The position numbers were made by a program, and so were the translations under genes. Of a stretch of DNA of 64,000 nucleotides, positions 20,096 to 29,546 are shown in pieces. The stretch's first letter is position 1. Each line of letters starts with the position of its first letter. This DNA comes from Theocolax elegans (taxonomy: Eukaryota; Arthropoda; Insecta; Hymenoptera; Cerocephalidae): assembly GCA_026168455.1 (NCBI GenBank), contig CM047428.1:35639255-35703254 (forward strand). The letters run 5' to 3'. The notes under the pieces were generated by a model that was not told the origin of the DNA, did no database searches, and saw only the letters and a program-made list of their open reading frames with translations.

Positions 20096-21164
20096 CCCGA
20101 AGCCTGACTCGAGCCCGACCCGAGCCCGTCGGGTCGAATTTTGAAGTCGGGTTACCCGAATATACGGGTACCCGCACACCCCTAATTTACACACCACCTT
20201 GGAGGTGCTGTATAGCGCGTTGGGTTTTATACCAAAATTTTTGTTTATTTTCAAATATAATTATAATTTATAAAGAAAAAAACTTTTACCAAAATGTAGT
20301 GTAATGAAATAAGAATAAAAATGAAAAAAATGTATACAAATTAAATATTAACTGTAGATTTTGATTTATATGAATTCTTTTAAAGTTCAAATTTATATTT
20401 TAATAATTATAAATGTTAATGAAAAATTAACTTACCAAAAATAATAAAGTGCAATTACTTACTAAATTATAGTATTTAGTAACTACTTATTAAAATTTAG
20501 GATTATTTTAAACGTATCTAAATGAAATTTCGCCTCCTAAAATTAATTTATTTAATGGCGAAGGATCATCGCCCAAAAGTTCAATGTCGTTAATATTTTG
20601 TAATTTTAGAGTAATTAAACTTTCTTCTTTAATTAATAGATTTTTGTATTAATTTTAAAGAAGGATTTATAACATTTTAGCGGCATATAAATAATAACCT
20701 GAGTCTTATATTTCTCCCGTAATTCGTAATTTGCACCTTCTTTTAAAAATTTGCATTTTGGTTCATAATTATATTCAATTTATTTTTCCCGTTAGTTACG
20801 GAGCCCACATATTTATTTTGATTATTGTAAACAAATTCGTTCCTTGAATAACCTTCTGTTTCTAATAAGTACATATTTGTTTATTTAAAATATTGTTTTA
20901 TATAAATATTCATTTTCTACTCACTTATATATCCATGCAATTTTGAAATTTCATTAATCTTCAGAGGACGGGAAAATTTTGGTTCAAATCGACCTTCTAA
21001 TTTACCCGAAATGTTTGTATAATTTATCGGATTAGTCGGTACAAGTTCCCAACTTGGTAGGTGGTTGATATTTCGACCACCCCACTCCCTAACGGAAAAA
21101 CCAACATAAAATTTTTTTTTTATTTTAGCAATTTACTTGATATGCCTATTTTTTTTTGGTATAC

Positions 21165-21405
21165 TGAGTATAAAAAAATAGTGAAAAAATCCTGAAGGTG
21201 TCCTTGACCTTGAAAATCGCTATTTCAAGGTCAAATTCTTTGTTTTTTGCTATTTCAGTTTTAAAGTATATATATATCTGTGTTCTTTGATGTGGTGAGT
21301 TTGAAAAAAGTAGTGAAAAAAATTCTGGAGGTGACTTTGACCTAGAAAATTGCCATTCCAAGGTCACATTTTTTTGTTGCTATTTCAGCCTCTAAGTATG
21401 GACGA
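21165..21405. repeat. Two tandem units with paired AGGTCA palindromes
   Basis: Two ~130-bp imperfect tandem units (GTGAAAAAATCCTGAAGGTG and GTGAAAAAAATTCTGGAGGTG). Each contains an inverted pair TGACCTTGAAAA / TTTCAAGGTCA. The half-site TCAAGGTCA equals the binding consensus of FTZ-F1/ERR-type nuclear receptors. Regulatory use is speculative. Confidence 0.5.
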
Positions 21406-22389
21406 GTCCCCTCGCCTCACGTATTGAAGTTTTTGATTTTATGGTACCGTTTGCTGTGTGTGGTATTCTTCGAAACATGATGCTACACATAGAGGAACAT
21501 CACCAGTAGAACACATGTACATCATTCGAGATTTATCGTTACGCAAAGTGCATACGTGGCACATTCGACATGTACCACACTTCGGAAAATGTCGTCCAAG
21601 TAATCGAGTGTGAGAGTCATTGGTGTAAGCATACTTATCATTAGGATCAAGTTTCAATACCGATCAGACGACTTGTAATCGAAAGGATGGGAAGGATATA
21701 GGCTTTTTATTTCTCATTTTATATAAAGAATGAGCATTATATAAACATAGATCAGGAAGGTGAAAAAAAAGCTTGCGATTCCACTTCATTGTTTTTCGCA
21801 CTGATTCTGTTATAGGCATGTGCAAATAATGAGCAAAGGTAGAGCGGAACCAATCCCACCGCTTCCAAGGGAAGTAGAGAAAGGAGTTGGTGAAGCCATC
21901 CAAATACGACGGGCTAAGGCTACCTCGAGTCCCTTCCATGGGTAGGAGAACTGAGGATGAGGCAATGCTCGGACAAACAAAGAAACCGTTATATGAATCC
22001 AGTCTCACAATCTACAATCATGAAAAGTTTGATGCCTAAACGATTTCTCGTCAAAGGAATATATTGTTTGACTCGAAGCCTACCTTTCCATAGTAATAGA
22101 CTTTCATTAATAAAATATTACTTATGTCGACTGTAGTATAACTAAATTAATTAATATTTTTATCGGTCTTACAGTCACTTATATGGGCAATCAGATTGCC
22201 CCTACTTATAATCACCCCCGAAGAATCTATAAAAATAAAAATAAAAAATATAAAATATAAAAAATAAAAACACTAACTAAACATAAAAACAAATTATTAA
22301 TAAAGCAATCTGACTGCCCCCCTGCACCAAAAATCTACTAACCCCAAATATGATGTCCGACGTTTCGAGCTCGCTGCTGCTCCTCTAAT

Positions 22390-22989
22390 TTGGATTTAGT
22401 TAAAAAAACTTTTGTTAATAATAATTATCCGATAGATTTGATTAATAGAGTGATTGAAGAGAGAGTGAATCAAATTTATAATAGTAAATTAAAAGTTAGA
22501 GTAGATATTAAAATTGATGCATTTGTTGTTATACCGTATGTTAGAGGTTTATCTGAAAGAATAAGAAAAGAATTTAAAAAACTAGATATTCAAGTTTTCT
22601 TTAGAAATATTAATAATTTAAGTTTTTTGTTTAATAATTGTAAGGATATAGATAGAAAGGATGATAAATCTGGAGTTGTTTATAAAATAAATTGTATTGA
22701 TTGTGATAAATGTTACATTGGTCAAACTAGTAGATATTTGAAAAAGAGAATTTATGAACATAAATATAGTTTGAGGAGTGTATCTGTCACATCAGGTTTG
22801 AAAGAGCATTGTTTAGATTTTGTTCATTCATTTGATTTTAAAAATGTAGAAATTTTAGAACAAAATATTATGAATACATTTAAAAGAGAAAGTCTTGAGA
22901 ATATTCATATATTTAAGAATGATAAGAATGTTAATTTAATGTTAGAGTCAAGTAAATTAAATAAGATTTATCATCCTATCTTAACTTAG
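22390..22989 (+). pseudogene. Penelope-like GIY-YIG endonuclease domain
   Basis: About 199 open codons lacking an ATG at the left, where the frame enters from the inverted arm. Residues RGLSERIRKEFKKLDIQVFF and SGVVYKINCIDCDKCYIGQT show the Penelope connector followed by the GIY-YIG core (GVVY ... CYIG), including the CxxC pair unique to this lineage. The catalytic Arg (KKRIYEH) and Glu (FKRESLE) are present. The nuclease half is undamaged while the RT half is absent, which is typical of 5' truncation. Codon use is extremely AT-rich. Confidence 0.8.
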
Positions 22990-23084
22990 CTTAGTTTATT
23001 GGTGTGAATTTATTTAGGGTGGGTCATTGGAGTGGGGAGGCTTTTTTGAGGGTTTAAATATCGTGTGGAATAGATTTTCATTTC

Positions 23085-23131
23085 AGTCCCTGATGAGGAG
23101 CAGCAGCGAGCTCGAAACGTCGGACATCATA
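23085..23131 (+). ncRNA. Hammerhead ribozyme core in Penelope-like arm
   Basis: CTGATGAG (23090-23097), then a stem-II hairpin built from GAGCAGCAGCGAGCTC, then CGAAAC (23113-23118) directly followed by GTC. This is the conserved hammerhead core order CUGAUGA ... GAAAC ... GUC with a very short helix III. Hammerhead motifs in Penelope-like elements are established. The inverted left arm ends at GAGGAG and so lacks CTGATGA; only the right arm has a complete core. Confidence 0.7.
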
Positions 23132-23710
23132 TTTGGGGTTAGTAGATTTTTGGTGCAGGGGGGCAGTCAGATTGCTTTATTAATAATTTGTTTTTATGTT
23201 TAGTTAGTGTTTTTATTTTTTATATTTTATATTTTTTATTTTTATTTTTATAGATTCTTCGGGGGTGATTATAAGTAGGGGCAATCTGATTGCCCATATA
23301 AGTGACTGTAAGACCGATAAAAATATTAATTAAATTAACAGACTTTCATCTCGAACTTTCTGTAAGAGGATTCTAAGATTTTGTATGTGTATATTGTTTT
23401 CCATTATCTTGAGTGTCATAACGATTCGTCTCGTCTACAATCATTTGAAGTAATGATGAATCAAAAAAATAAGTTTGCTAATATATTGGATTAGTTCCTG
23501 ATATACAAATATTCGGATTTATTTTTTAACTACCTTCGTAGTTTTTGATGGATGAAAATACGTGTCATGAAAAATTTCACTTTTATCATAATTATCTTCA
23601 AAATTAATGTCATCAATTTCTCTATTTTCTACGTTTTCTTCCACCTCTTGTTCGGATTCGCCACTACTCCAATCAGTTCTTTCTACTTCTCTTCTTAGAC
23701 TTTTTACCGG

Positions 23711-24480
23711 TTTCGGATTTCATCCGTAGTTTAAAAATGCTGGGGATACCTTAGTTGACGTTAAATTGCTATATTTATGGCATGACGTAGTTCATGTGCA
23801 TGTTCGTCCCAACAACGATGGTCGTTCTTTACAAACATGGCTATCATTGTTTTTAGCGTTCTATTGCAGCGCTCTACGGGGTTCCCTTGAGGGTGGTAAG
23901 AAGGTGTAGTGACATATTTTATTCCGTATTCCTCGAGAACTGTTTTAAGGTGTTTGTTGTCGAATTCTTTGCCGTTATCTGAAAAGAAATAATCCGGAGT
24001 TTCCCATCTGAAGACTCCCATCTGAAGAATCTGGAAGACGATTAGATATTTATTCTGACTTTTACTTGGGGGAAATTCCATCAGATCGGCTGCTACGATA
24101 CACCATGGCTTATCCACTACTCTGGTTCCCATTAATTCTTGTTGACCCGTTTGCTGTGTTTTATACGCCTGACAGACTGTACATTGTTGTATATATTTAT
24201 ATGCGTCGTGCCACATTCCTTGCCAGTAATATTCCCTCGCTATACGATCGTATGTTTTTTCTATTCCTTAGTGTCCAACTGACGGTATATCGTGTGATTC
24301 GTGTAAAATTCTTCCTCTATATTCTAATGGTACTACTAGTTTCCAATTATCTTCTCGATGTGCAATGAGGTCTAGTAGAGGATCATTTCGAAATCTATAT
24401 AACATGTTATCTTCAATTTTCCAATTTTTGATATCTTTCTGGGAATTGCTGTATTTTCTTCATTTTCTTAATATACCATT
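23711..24480 (-). pseudogene. Gypsy 1 integrase
   Basis: Main open part 23761-24216. It shows the zinc-binding CTVCQAYKTQQTG, catalytic Asp in VAADLMEF, Asp in SDNGKEFDN and Glu in GNPVERCNRT, so the DDE triad is intact in a broken gene. The His pair of the HHCC domain lies upstream in another frame (ESHD...GH, about 24260-24310). Residues KVSPAFLNYG and NPKPVKSL continue past a stop at about 23735. The strand-transfer core is a few dozen residues shorter than in gypsy 2 because TRWIEV...FEELV is deleted near 24030. Confidence 0.8.
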
Positions 24481-24596
24481 CATCTTTTATTTCTTCAAAT
24501 GCCGTCATATTTTACTTCCATCTTCCTCCTGTGCACGATTTCGAAATCCCATTGCATCATTTCTAATGCCCATCTAGCTAACCTGCCTGTCGGATC

Positions 24597-25365
24597 TCAT
24601 AAGTTCTTTAACCAGTGTAAAGCACTATGATCGGTTATGACGGTGAATCTGTAGCCTTCTAGGTAGGGTCTTAGTTTTTTTATTGTCCCGAGTACTGCTA
24701 AACATTTTTTTTCTGTTGTCGAGTAGTTTCTTACGGCTGCAGTTAATCCTGTACTTATATAGACTATGGGATGTTTACCGTCATCTAGATTCTGGGTTAT
24801 TAGCGCCAATCGCGTAATTAGTAGTATCCGTTTGCAGGCAAAATGGTTTGGTAAAATCGGGTCGTGCTAGTACATGTCCTTTTGTTAATGCTAATTTTAA
24901 CCTTTCGAAAGCTTCTTGTTGCTCTGTTTCCCATTTTCATGTCAAGTCTTTTTTCAATAATTTAAGTAATGGTATCTTCATTTCCGAGTCTTTATCTAGG
25001 AAACGAGCATACCATCCAACCATACCAAGGAATCTTCTGAATTCTTTCACATTTCTAGGTGCTGTTTAAACTCTTATTGGAGCTATTTTATCCAGATCTG
25101 GTCGTAACCCTTCCTTATCAAGGACATATCCCAAATATGTAACTCTAGAGCAGCAGAATTTATATTTTTCCCGATTTACTGTTAAGCCATGTTTTACTAA
25201 CTTTTTCAGGACCACCTCCAGCCATTTCAGGTGTTCGTCAAACGACTGTGTTGCGATGATTATATCGTCTAGGTATCCGAATACGTATAGTACGTATTCG
25301 GGACCAAACAAAGCATCGATCAATCTTTGAAATGTCATTGAAGCGTTAGTAAGCCCGAAGGACAT
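24597..25365 (-). pseudogene. Gypsy 1 RT palm/thumb and RNase H
   Basis: RT part (25365-25066): SFGLTNASMTFQRLIDALFGPEY, the YLDDIII catalytic motif (about 25265) and VTYLGYVLDKEGLRPD. A frame change follows through the connection (24850-25060). RNase H part (24809-24597): ALITQNLDDGKHPIVYIS and FTVITDHSALHWL. The fingers of RT upstream of 25365 are missing. Confidence 0.75.
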
Positions 25366-25829
25366 ACGAGTGAACTAAAAGAGTCCTTCATTTTCTTTCC
25401 TTCTATTCCAATTAAGTCCGGTTCCTCCCCAGGCGCTTTTTGAATTATCTACAGGTACAATGTGGGTTTTACATATACCAGAAATGTTTGCAGAGTTTCC
25501 GGTATCTTTAGTAGATTTAACGACCTTATCTGGAGTGTCTTATAGTTGAGTAGCCTCATTGCCATGCATCTGTTTACCTCATTCTTTTATTGCTGAGGAG
25601 AGTGTGGGTCTTTTGGTAAGGTCGGAGGTTTCTTCTTGTTTAAATACATATTTCATATCTTCGTCCGGAGTAAATGTATTCAGGGTGATTGTATTTTTGC
25701 ACCCGGAATTTTCTCCTTGTTTCATTTCGTCTATTCATATCGTTTCTGCATCTTTTTGCATCTCTTCAACAGTAACTTTCTCATTTATCTCTAGAATCAT
25801 CCTGTTCATTTTATCCGTCCAATTTTCTT

Positions 25830-27149
25830 CTAGTTTCTTATTATATCTATCATTGTTAGCTTTATTGTTTCTTCTTTTATTTGCTTCGTTATTAATATTT
25901 CTGTTGGATTATTCTTTATTTCTTCATTTATTGTCCGCTGTTGGATTGTTGAGGCCCTTGGTGCTGTTGCTGGGGGGACACGGAACCCTGTTGTCCCTCT
26001 GCAATTGCGTTTCCCCAAGTCTGTCTCAATTGCGCACAATTTGGGCAATGTGAGAATGTGTACCCCTGTTGGCCACATACTTGACATGAAAACCTTGGTT
26101 GAGCTGATCTAGTGGGACAAGTTGTTGCTTTGTGCCCTGTTTGCTTGCATATGTAGCAGTGTACAGAGTGACACTCCGACGCCCTATGGCCTACTTGGTT
26201 GCATTGGAAGCACGCTCCTACAAATTCTTGGAGAGGTGTGGTGTTCCTTTGCGGCGTTAACCTAGGTCTTGCTCCACTAGTGCTTGGTAGGTTTCTTTGA
26301 GGTACTTCGATATTCCTCCACGTCATGTTGTTTCTATAATCACCATTCCTATTGTTATCTATTATTATAGTTCCTTGCATTTCCTTCTATTCGTCCCTGA
26401 GGATTATTGGATCATCTGGTCCAGTTTTGAGAACGTTGTCCTGTAATCGGAGGTTGGTTTGTAGCAGGTAACATTGAAGGAGAGGTAATTGCCGCGACTG
26501 TTGATTGCGGTTTCGGCAAGTCAATTGTTGCTTGTAACGTTTGATCAATTTTTGTTCTCGACTTTTCCGTTTTATTTTCTTTCGTATTACCTTTCACTTA
26601 AACCGGGTTTTCCGTATTAATAGGACATGTTTCATATTTAGTTTTCTTTTTTTATTCTAGTGAGGACGCCTTTCCGATCTTTGAGAATTCTGGAGCTACG
26701 GCTTCTGGGATTTTTAAGTTTTCTGGACTTGGGGGTGGTTTAAACCTCTTGTCCAGGTCTATCAGATCCTCATAACGCCTGCCATATTTCTCGAGATCTG
26801 CGTAAGATTTCACTTTCTTTTCCGCCATATATCTGCGGTAATCTGGACGCAAGTTTCTCCATGCTACTTCTATCTGTTTTCTAGTCGAAGGAGCCTTTTA
26901 CAAGTGAGAGAAGATATACTTCATACAGCTTATATAGTTGGTTATATTTTCCGATTTCCCTTGCGTTCGTTTCCACGCCTCATCCCAGACATCTGTTTCT
27001 GATAGTTTCTCAGTGAATTGCGCTCTAAAAGATCTCAAAAAGTCATTCCATTTTTTCATTTTCAATTCATCTTGTATATTTTCGTACCAACGGCTTGCTT
27101 TCTTTGTAAAAACGCATGGGAGACCTCTAAAAAATTGAGCATCTGTCAT
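25830..27149 (-). pseudogene. Gypsy 1 gag with zinc knuckles
   Basis: Starts MTDAQFFRGLPCVFTKKASRW (27149), proceeds through FLRSFRAQF and NLRPDYRRYMA, and ends with three knuckles at 26230-26040: CFQCNQVGHRASEC, CYICKQTGHKATTC and a degenerate CQVCGQQGYTFSHC, then CPNCA. Several stops (about 26897, 26650, 26410) break it. The matching order and motifs in gypsy 2 confirm the identity. Confidence 0.8.
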
Positions 27150-27212
27150 TAGAACGTTTTTCCTGAAATTGATTAGTCTTAATAAAAATTCATTTGGATT
27201 GTTTTTCTCTTC

Positions 27213-27824
27213 TCACGAGAATGTAAGATTCCAACTTTTAAATAGTCGGAGTATCTTTTCGCTTTCTCCTAAATCAAACTTCTTTGACTTTTTTTTAGAT
27301 TTCTTTTGTTTATTGGTAGAAACTGCGTCCTCATCGCTATGATTAGAATCTGTATCATCACAATCGGTATCGTTATTGTTTTCTTCATCACTGCTTTCTT
27401 CATCGATACTATCAACTTCATTAGATTTATCGTCGTCGGTATCATCGTTTTTATTTTTCTTATTTTTCTTCTTTTTCTTCTTTTTCTTCTGTTCTTTTAC
27501 TGATTTTTTGGATTTTTTCTTTTTGTCTTCTTCCTCTTGTTTCTTTTCATTACTATCTTCTTTGTTTTCTATCTCTTCTTCAACTATATCATTTGCCTTA
27601 TTTTCCTCTTGGTGTTTCTCTTTTTGCTCGAAAAGTCTACTATTCGGCGCCGCCTTTTTAGTTTTAGGAACAGGAGTAGTATAATGCATTGGTTCCTTTT
27701 GATATGCTGTTTTGTCCGTATCTCTGAGGTTCTGTCCTTGTCCTGCTCTTTCTACTTGTGACAGAGTACTTGTTTTATGATTAATTTGTATCATATCCTC
27801 CAATATGTTTAAAAATTGGTGCAC
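27213..27824 (-). CDS. Gypsy 1 charged N-terminal gag leader
   Basis: 203 residues, ATG at 27824, stop at 27213, just upstream of the gag core. The centre is low-complexity Lys/Glu/Asp (KKKKKKKKNKKNKNDDTDDD), an acidic-basic disordered region. It likely formed the N-terminal extension of gag, now separated by a frameshift. The younger gypsy 2 lacks this leader. Confidence 0.5.
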   Translation of the reverse strand: MHQFLNILEDMIQINHKTSTLSQVERAGQGQNLRDTDKTAYQKEPMHYTTPVPKTKKAAPNSRLFEQKEKHQEENKANDIVEEEIENKEDSNEKKQEEEDKKKKSKKSVKEQKKKKKKKKNKKNKNDDTDDDKSNEVDSIDEESSDEENNNDTDCDDTDSNHSDEDAVSTNKQKKSKKKSKKFDLGESEKILRLFKSWNLTFS

Positions 27825-28572
27825 TATGTTCCCGGTAAAATTTCTTGGTTAATTTATAATAATTATTTATTTAATTTATTTATATATAATAGTAAAATTT
27901 CAAAAGAAAATTTTAAAGCTATTGATAAATGATAATTACCAGCAACTATTAAATATGTCTTTTTACCTTCAAGTATTTACTAATTATTCTTCTTAATATA
28001 GTCTAAAGGTTGAAAAATAAACACTGTGTCACACCACTTACTTTTATCTTTGTGTAGTATTATGCAATAATAATATGTTAATATAAATATAAATGATAAT
28101 GAAATATACCACCTCGTAATTCATCTTTATAAATATTTTCTTCTGGATTATATTCTGTATTTTTCAATTTTGAGTTAATATCTTACTAATATATAAAGAG
28201 AGAAGGTTTGTTTATATGTAACCAATAAACGCAAAAACTACTAAACCGAATATTTTGAAACTTTGCATATAGATTTGTTATAACATCTGGAGTGACATAG
28301 GCTATATAAACATTCATTTTTTTAATGCATAATTTGTGAAAAAAAACATGGGACTATATTGCCAAAGCGTAGTAGGGACTACTTCGCGTTGGAAGGTGTT
28401 CTGCGGTCGGCGCTATACAATGCGCATGCTTCGCTCAACGACCGATAGGTGGCGACCGGTTTTACTATTCCCATTACAAAATTTACACGCAGACAATATT
28501 AATAAGCCTCGAGCCATTGATGTATTCGTCATTTCGGCATTATTTTTAATTGCGTTTATTGCAAAAATCAAA

Positions 28573-29324
28573 ATGCCTAAATCTATTAAAACTAATTTGT
28601 CGAGAAGAACTGCTCGAACTAGAACAATGAGAGATCGACGACTTAATGAATGTCGTGATAATCGTGAATCTCGATTGTCGCAAATGTCTTCACAACAAAC
28701 ATTGCGACTTTCTCGAGAAACAGATTCTCAAAGAGACTTACGTTTGTTAACTCAACAAATGCAAACTTCTGTTAGTAGACGTCGAGAGTCTATTGATGAA
28801 AGAATTCAAAGGCTTGCAAATAAACGATTGCGTAATACTAACAATCGACATACCTTACAAAATATTTGTGGTCAAAGATCTGCATTTGAATATCAACCTG
28901 AATTAGATTATGCAGGTTTTAAAGATATTCGAATAGGTGAAATGAATAAGATTTGTATTCACTGTGATGCAAAAAAATGGAAAGACGAAGCATCTGGACT
29001 TTGTTGTGCTAATGGTAAAGTACATCTTCCACTATTAGAAGAGCCTCCGCAGTTTATGAAAGATTTAATATTAGGTATTCATAGGGATTCAGCACATTTT
29101 CTTGATAATTGCAGGCAATATAATACATTATTTCAAATGACTTCTTTTGGCGCTAAAGAAAGCAAAGAAGGAAGCTTTATGCCTACATTTAAAATTCAAG
29201 GCCAAGTTTATCATTTAATTGGTAATATGTTACCAAATCCTCATGAAAATCATCAATTTTTACAAATTTATTTTATGTCTGAAAATGATCAAATTTTGGC
29301 ACGGTCGCATATTAATCCAAATTT
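28573..29324 (+). pseudogene. Helitron 1 N-terminal domain
   Basis: The likely start is ATG 28573 (MPKSIKTNLSRRTARTR), although the frame is open from 28336. The N-terminus is Arg/Ser-rich. A Helitron_like_N region follows: ICIHCDAKKWKDEASGLCCANGKV, LPLLEEPPQFMKDLILG, YNTLFQMTSFGAKE and FKIQGQVYHLIGNMLP. The coding frame runs into the SINE at 29325 and resumes at 29547. Confidence 0.8.
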
Positions 29325-29534
29325 TTTTTTTTTATTATTTTAACGTCGCTTTTTTTATGCTTCCAAACCGGTGCTAATCAGCAACGGAGGTCATACGATG
29401 TCTTGGTGAAGAAACCACTTGGTGAAAATACATTCGCCAGTGGTGCTTGTATCAATCGGCCGGGGCCGGGAATCGAACCTGGGACCTCCAGATTACGTGC
29501 CCGACGCCCTACCGACCGAGCCATCGCAGGCCTC
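29325..29534 (-). mobile_element. tRNA-derived SINE (copy 2) inserted in Helitron 1
   Basis: Minus-strand A box (GGCTCGGTCGGTAGGGCG) and B box (GGTTCGATTCC), a non-tRNA body, and a tail of T on the plus strand at the left end (poly-A on the minus strand). TAATCCAAATTT flanks it exactly (29313-29324 and 29535-29546), a 12-bp target duplication. Removing the SINE and one duplication re-joins the Helitron frame. Same family as 14234-14372. Confidence 0.9.
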
Positions 29535-29546
29535 TAATCCAAATTT

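Larger units (their letters stand above)
17481..20184. mobile_element. Non-autonomous hAT-like element with 8-bp TSD
   Basis: The ends are TAGAGATGTGCGAGTACCCG and, inverted on the right, TAGGGGTGTGCGGGTACCCG, typical of hAT terminal repeats. ATTTACAC lies immediately outside both ends (17473-17480 and 20185-20192), an exact 8-bp duplication as expected for hAT. A paralogous repeat at 51086-51150 shows the uninterrupted site. No transposase ORF is present in 2.7 kb. The interior is AT-rich with several degenerate internal repeats, for example 19102-19182 versus 19228-19310, which share AAGCGACATTCTTTA and TTTTTAAAATAATAATTTGT. The TIR and TSD together make the superfamily call strong. Confidence 0.85.
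17336..20970 (+). repeat. AT-rich repeat family, copy A (split by hAT)
   Basis: 17336-17480 plus 20193-20970 aligns end to end with 51008-51880 and, from 53689 onward, with the third copy. Shared landmarks are TTTTTTCACTACCATGGA, ACACCTTGGA-type, AAAATTTAGTGTAATGAAAT, TAGCGGCATATAAATAA and TATTGTTTTATATAAATA. It encodes no recognisable protein. The family is unknown to me. Confidence 0.8.
22108..23339 (+). mobile_element. Penelope-like element unit with 241-bp inverted arms
   Basis: Arms at 22144-22385 and 23095-23335 are near-perfect reverse complements and enclose a GIY-YIG endonuclease ORF. The left side carries an extra ~36-bp tail outside the arm. AGACTTTCAT occurs directly outside the whole unit (22098-22107 and 23340-23349), a 10-bp target duplication. 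Penelope-like elements are known to have pseudo-LTRs that may be inverted, a short tail extension, variable TSDs and a C-terminal GIY-YIG domain, all visible here. The reverse transcriptase is missing, so this is a 5'-truncated copy inserted in piggyBac. Confidence 0.8.
21439..23700 (-). pseudogene. piggyBac transposase pseudogene split by a Penelope-like unit
   Basis: Read on the minus strand. An acidic N-terminal-like segment lies at about 23690-23540 (SSGESEQEVEENVE; it may instead adjoin the neighbouring gypsy remnant). It is followed by MIVDETNRYDTQDN (about 23440) and, after a large internal deletion, NPLTESSR next to the insertion. Beyond the Penelope-like unit come LLWKGRLRVKQYIPLTRNRLGIKLF (22100-22030), FFHLPDLCLYNAHSLYKM and the Cys-rich C-terminal domain (CGTCRMCHVC, DVPLCVASCFEEYHT; 21600-21460). 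These are standard piggyBac landmarks. Stops, frameshifts and the missing catalytic core make it inactive. Confidence 0.75.
23705..27830 (-). mobile_element. Ty3/gypsy element 1, degenerate, no LTRs found
   Basis: On the minus strand the order is charged leader, gag, zinc knuckles, partial RT, RNase H, integrase. It belongs to the same lineage as the element at 34-40 kb (shared EFPPSKSQ, WETPDYF and YLDDIIIA/V strings) but is far more AT-rich and decayed. Much of protease and the RT fingers (25370-25830) is lost. The 3' end joins piggyBac-like sequence near 23700. Confidence 0.8.

Noticed and set aside
22144..23335. Inverted arms as TIRs of a DNA transposon carrying a nuclease
   Set aside because: A hammerhead core, one-sided tail, 10-bp TSD and Penelope-type CxxC GIY-YIG domain fit a Penelope-like element better. 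It remains a fallback if full copies show otherwise.
27306..27761. Plus-strand Phe/Leu/Ser-rich ORFs resembling membrane proteins
   Set aside because: They are antisense to the Lys/Glu-rich gag leader; poly-Lys codons give poly-Phe on the other strand.
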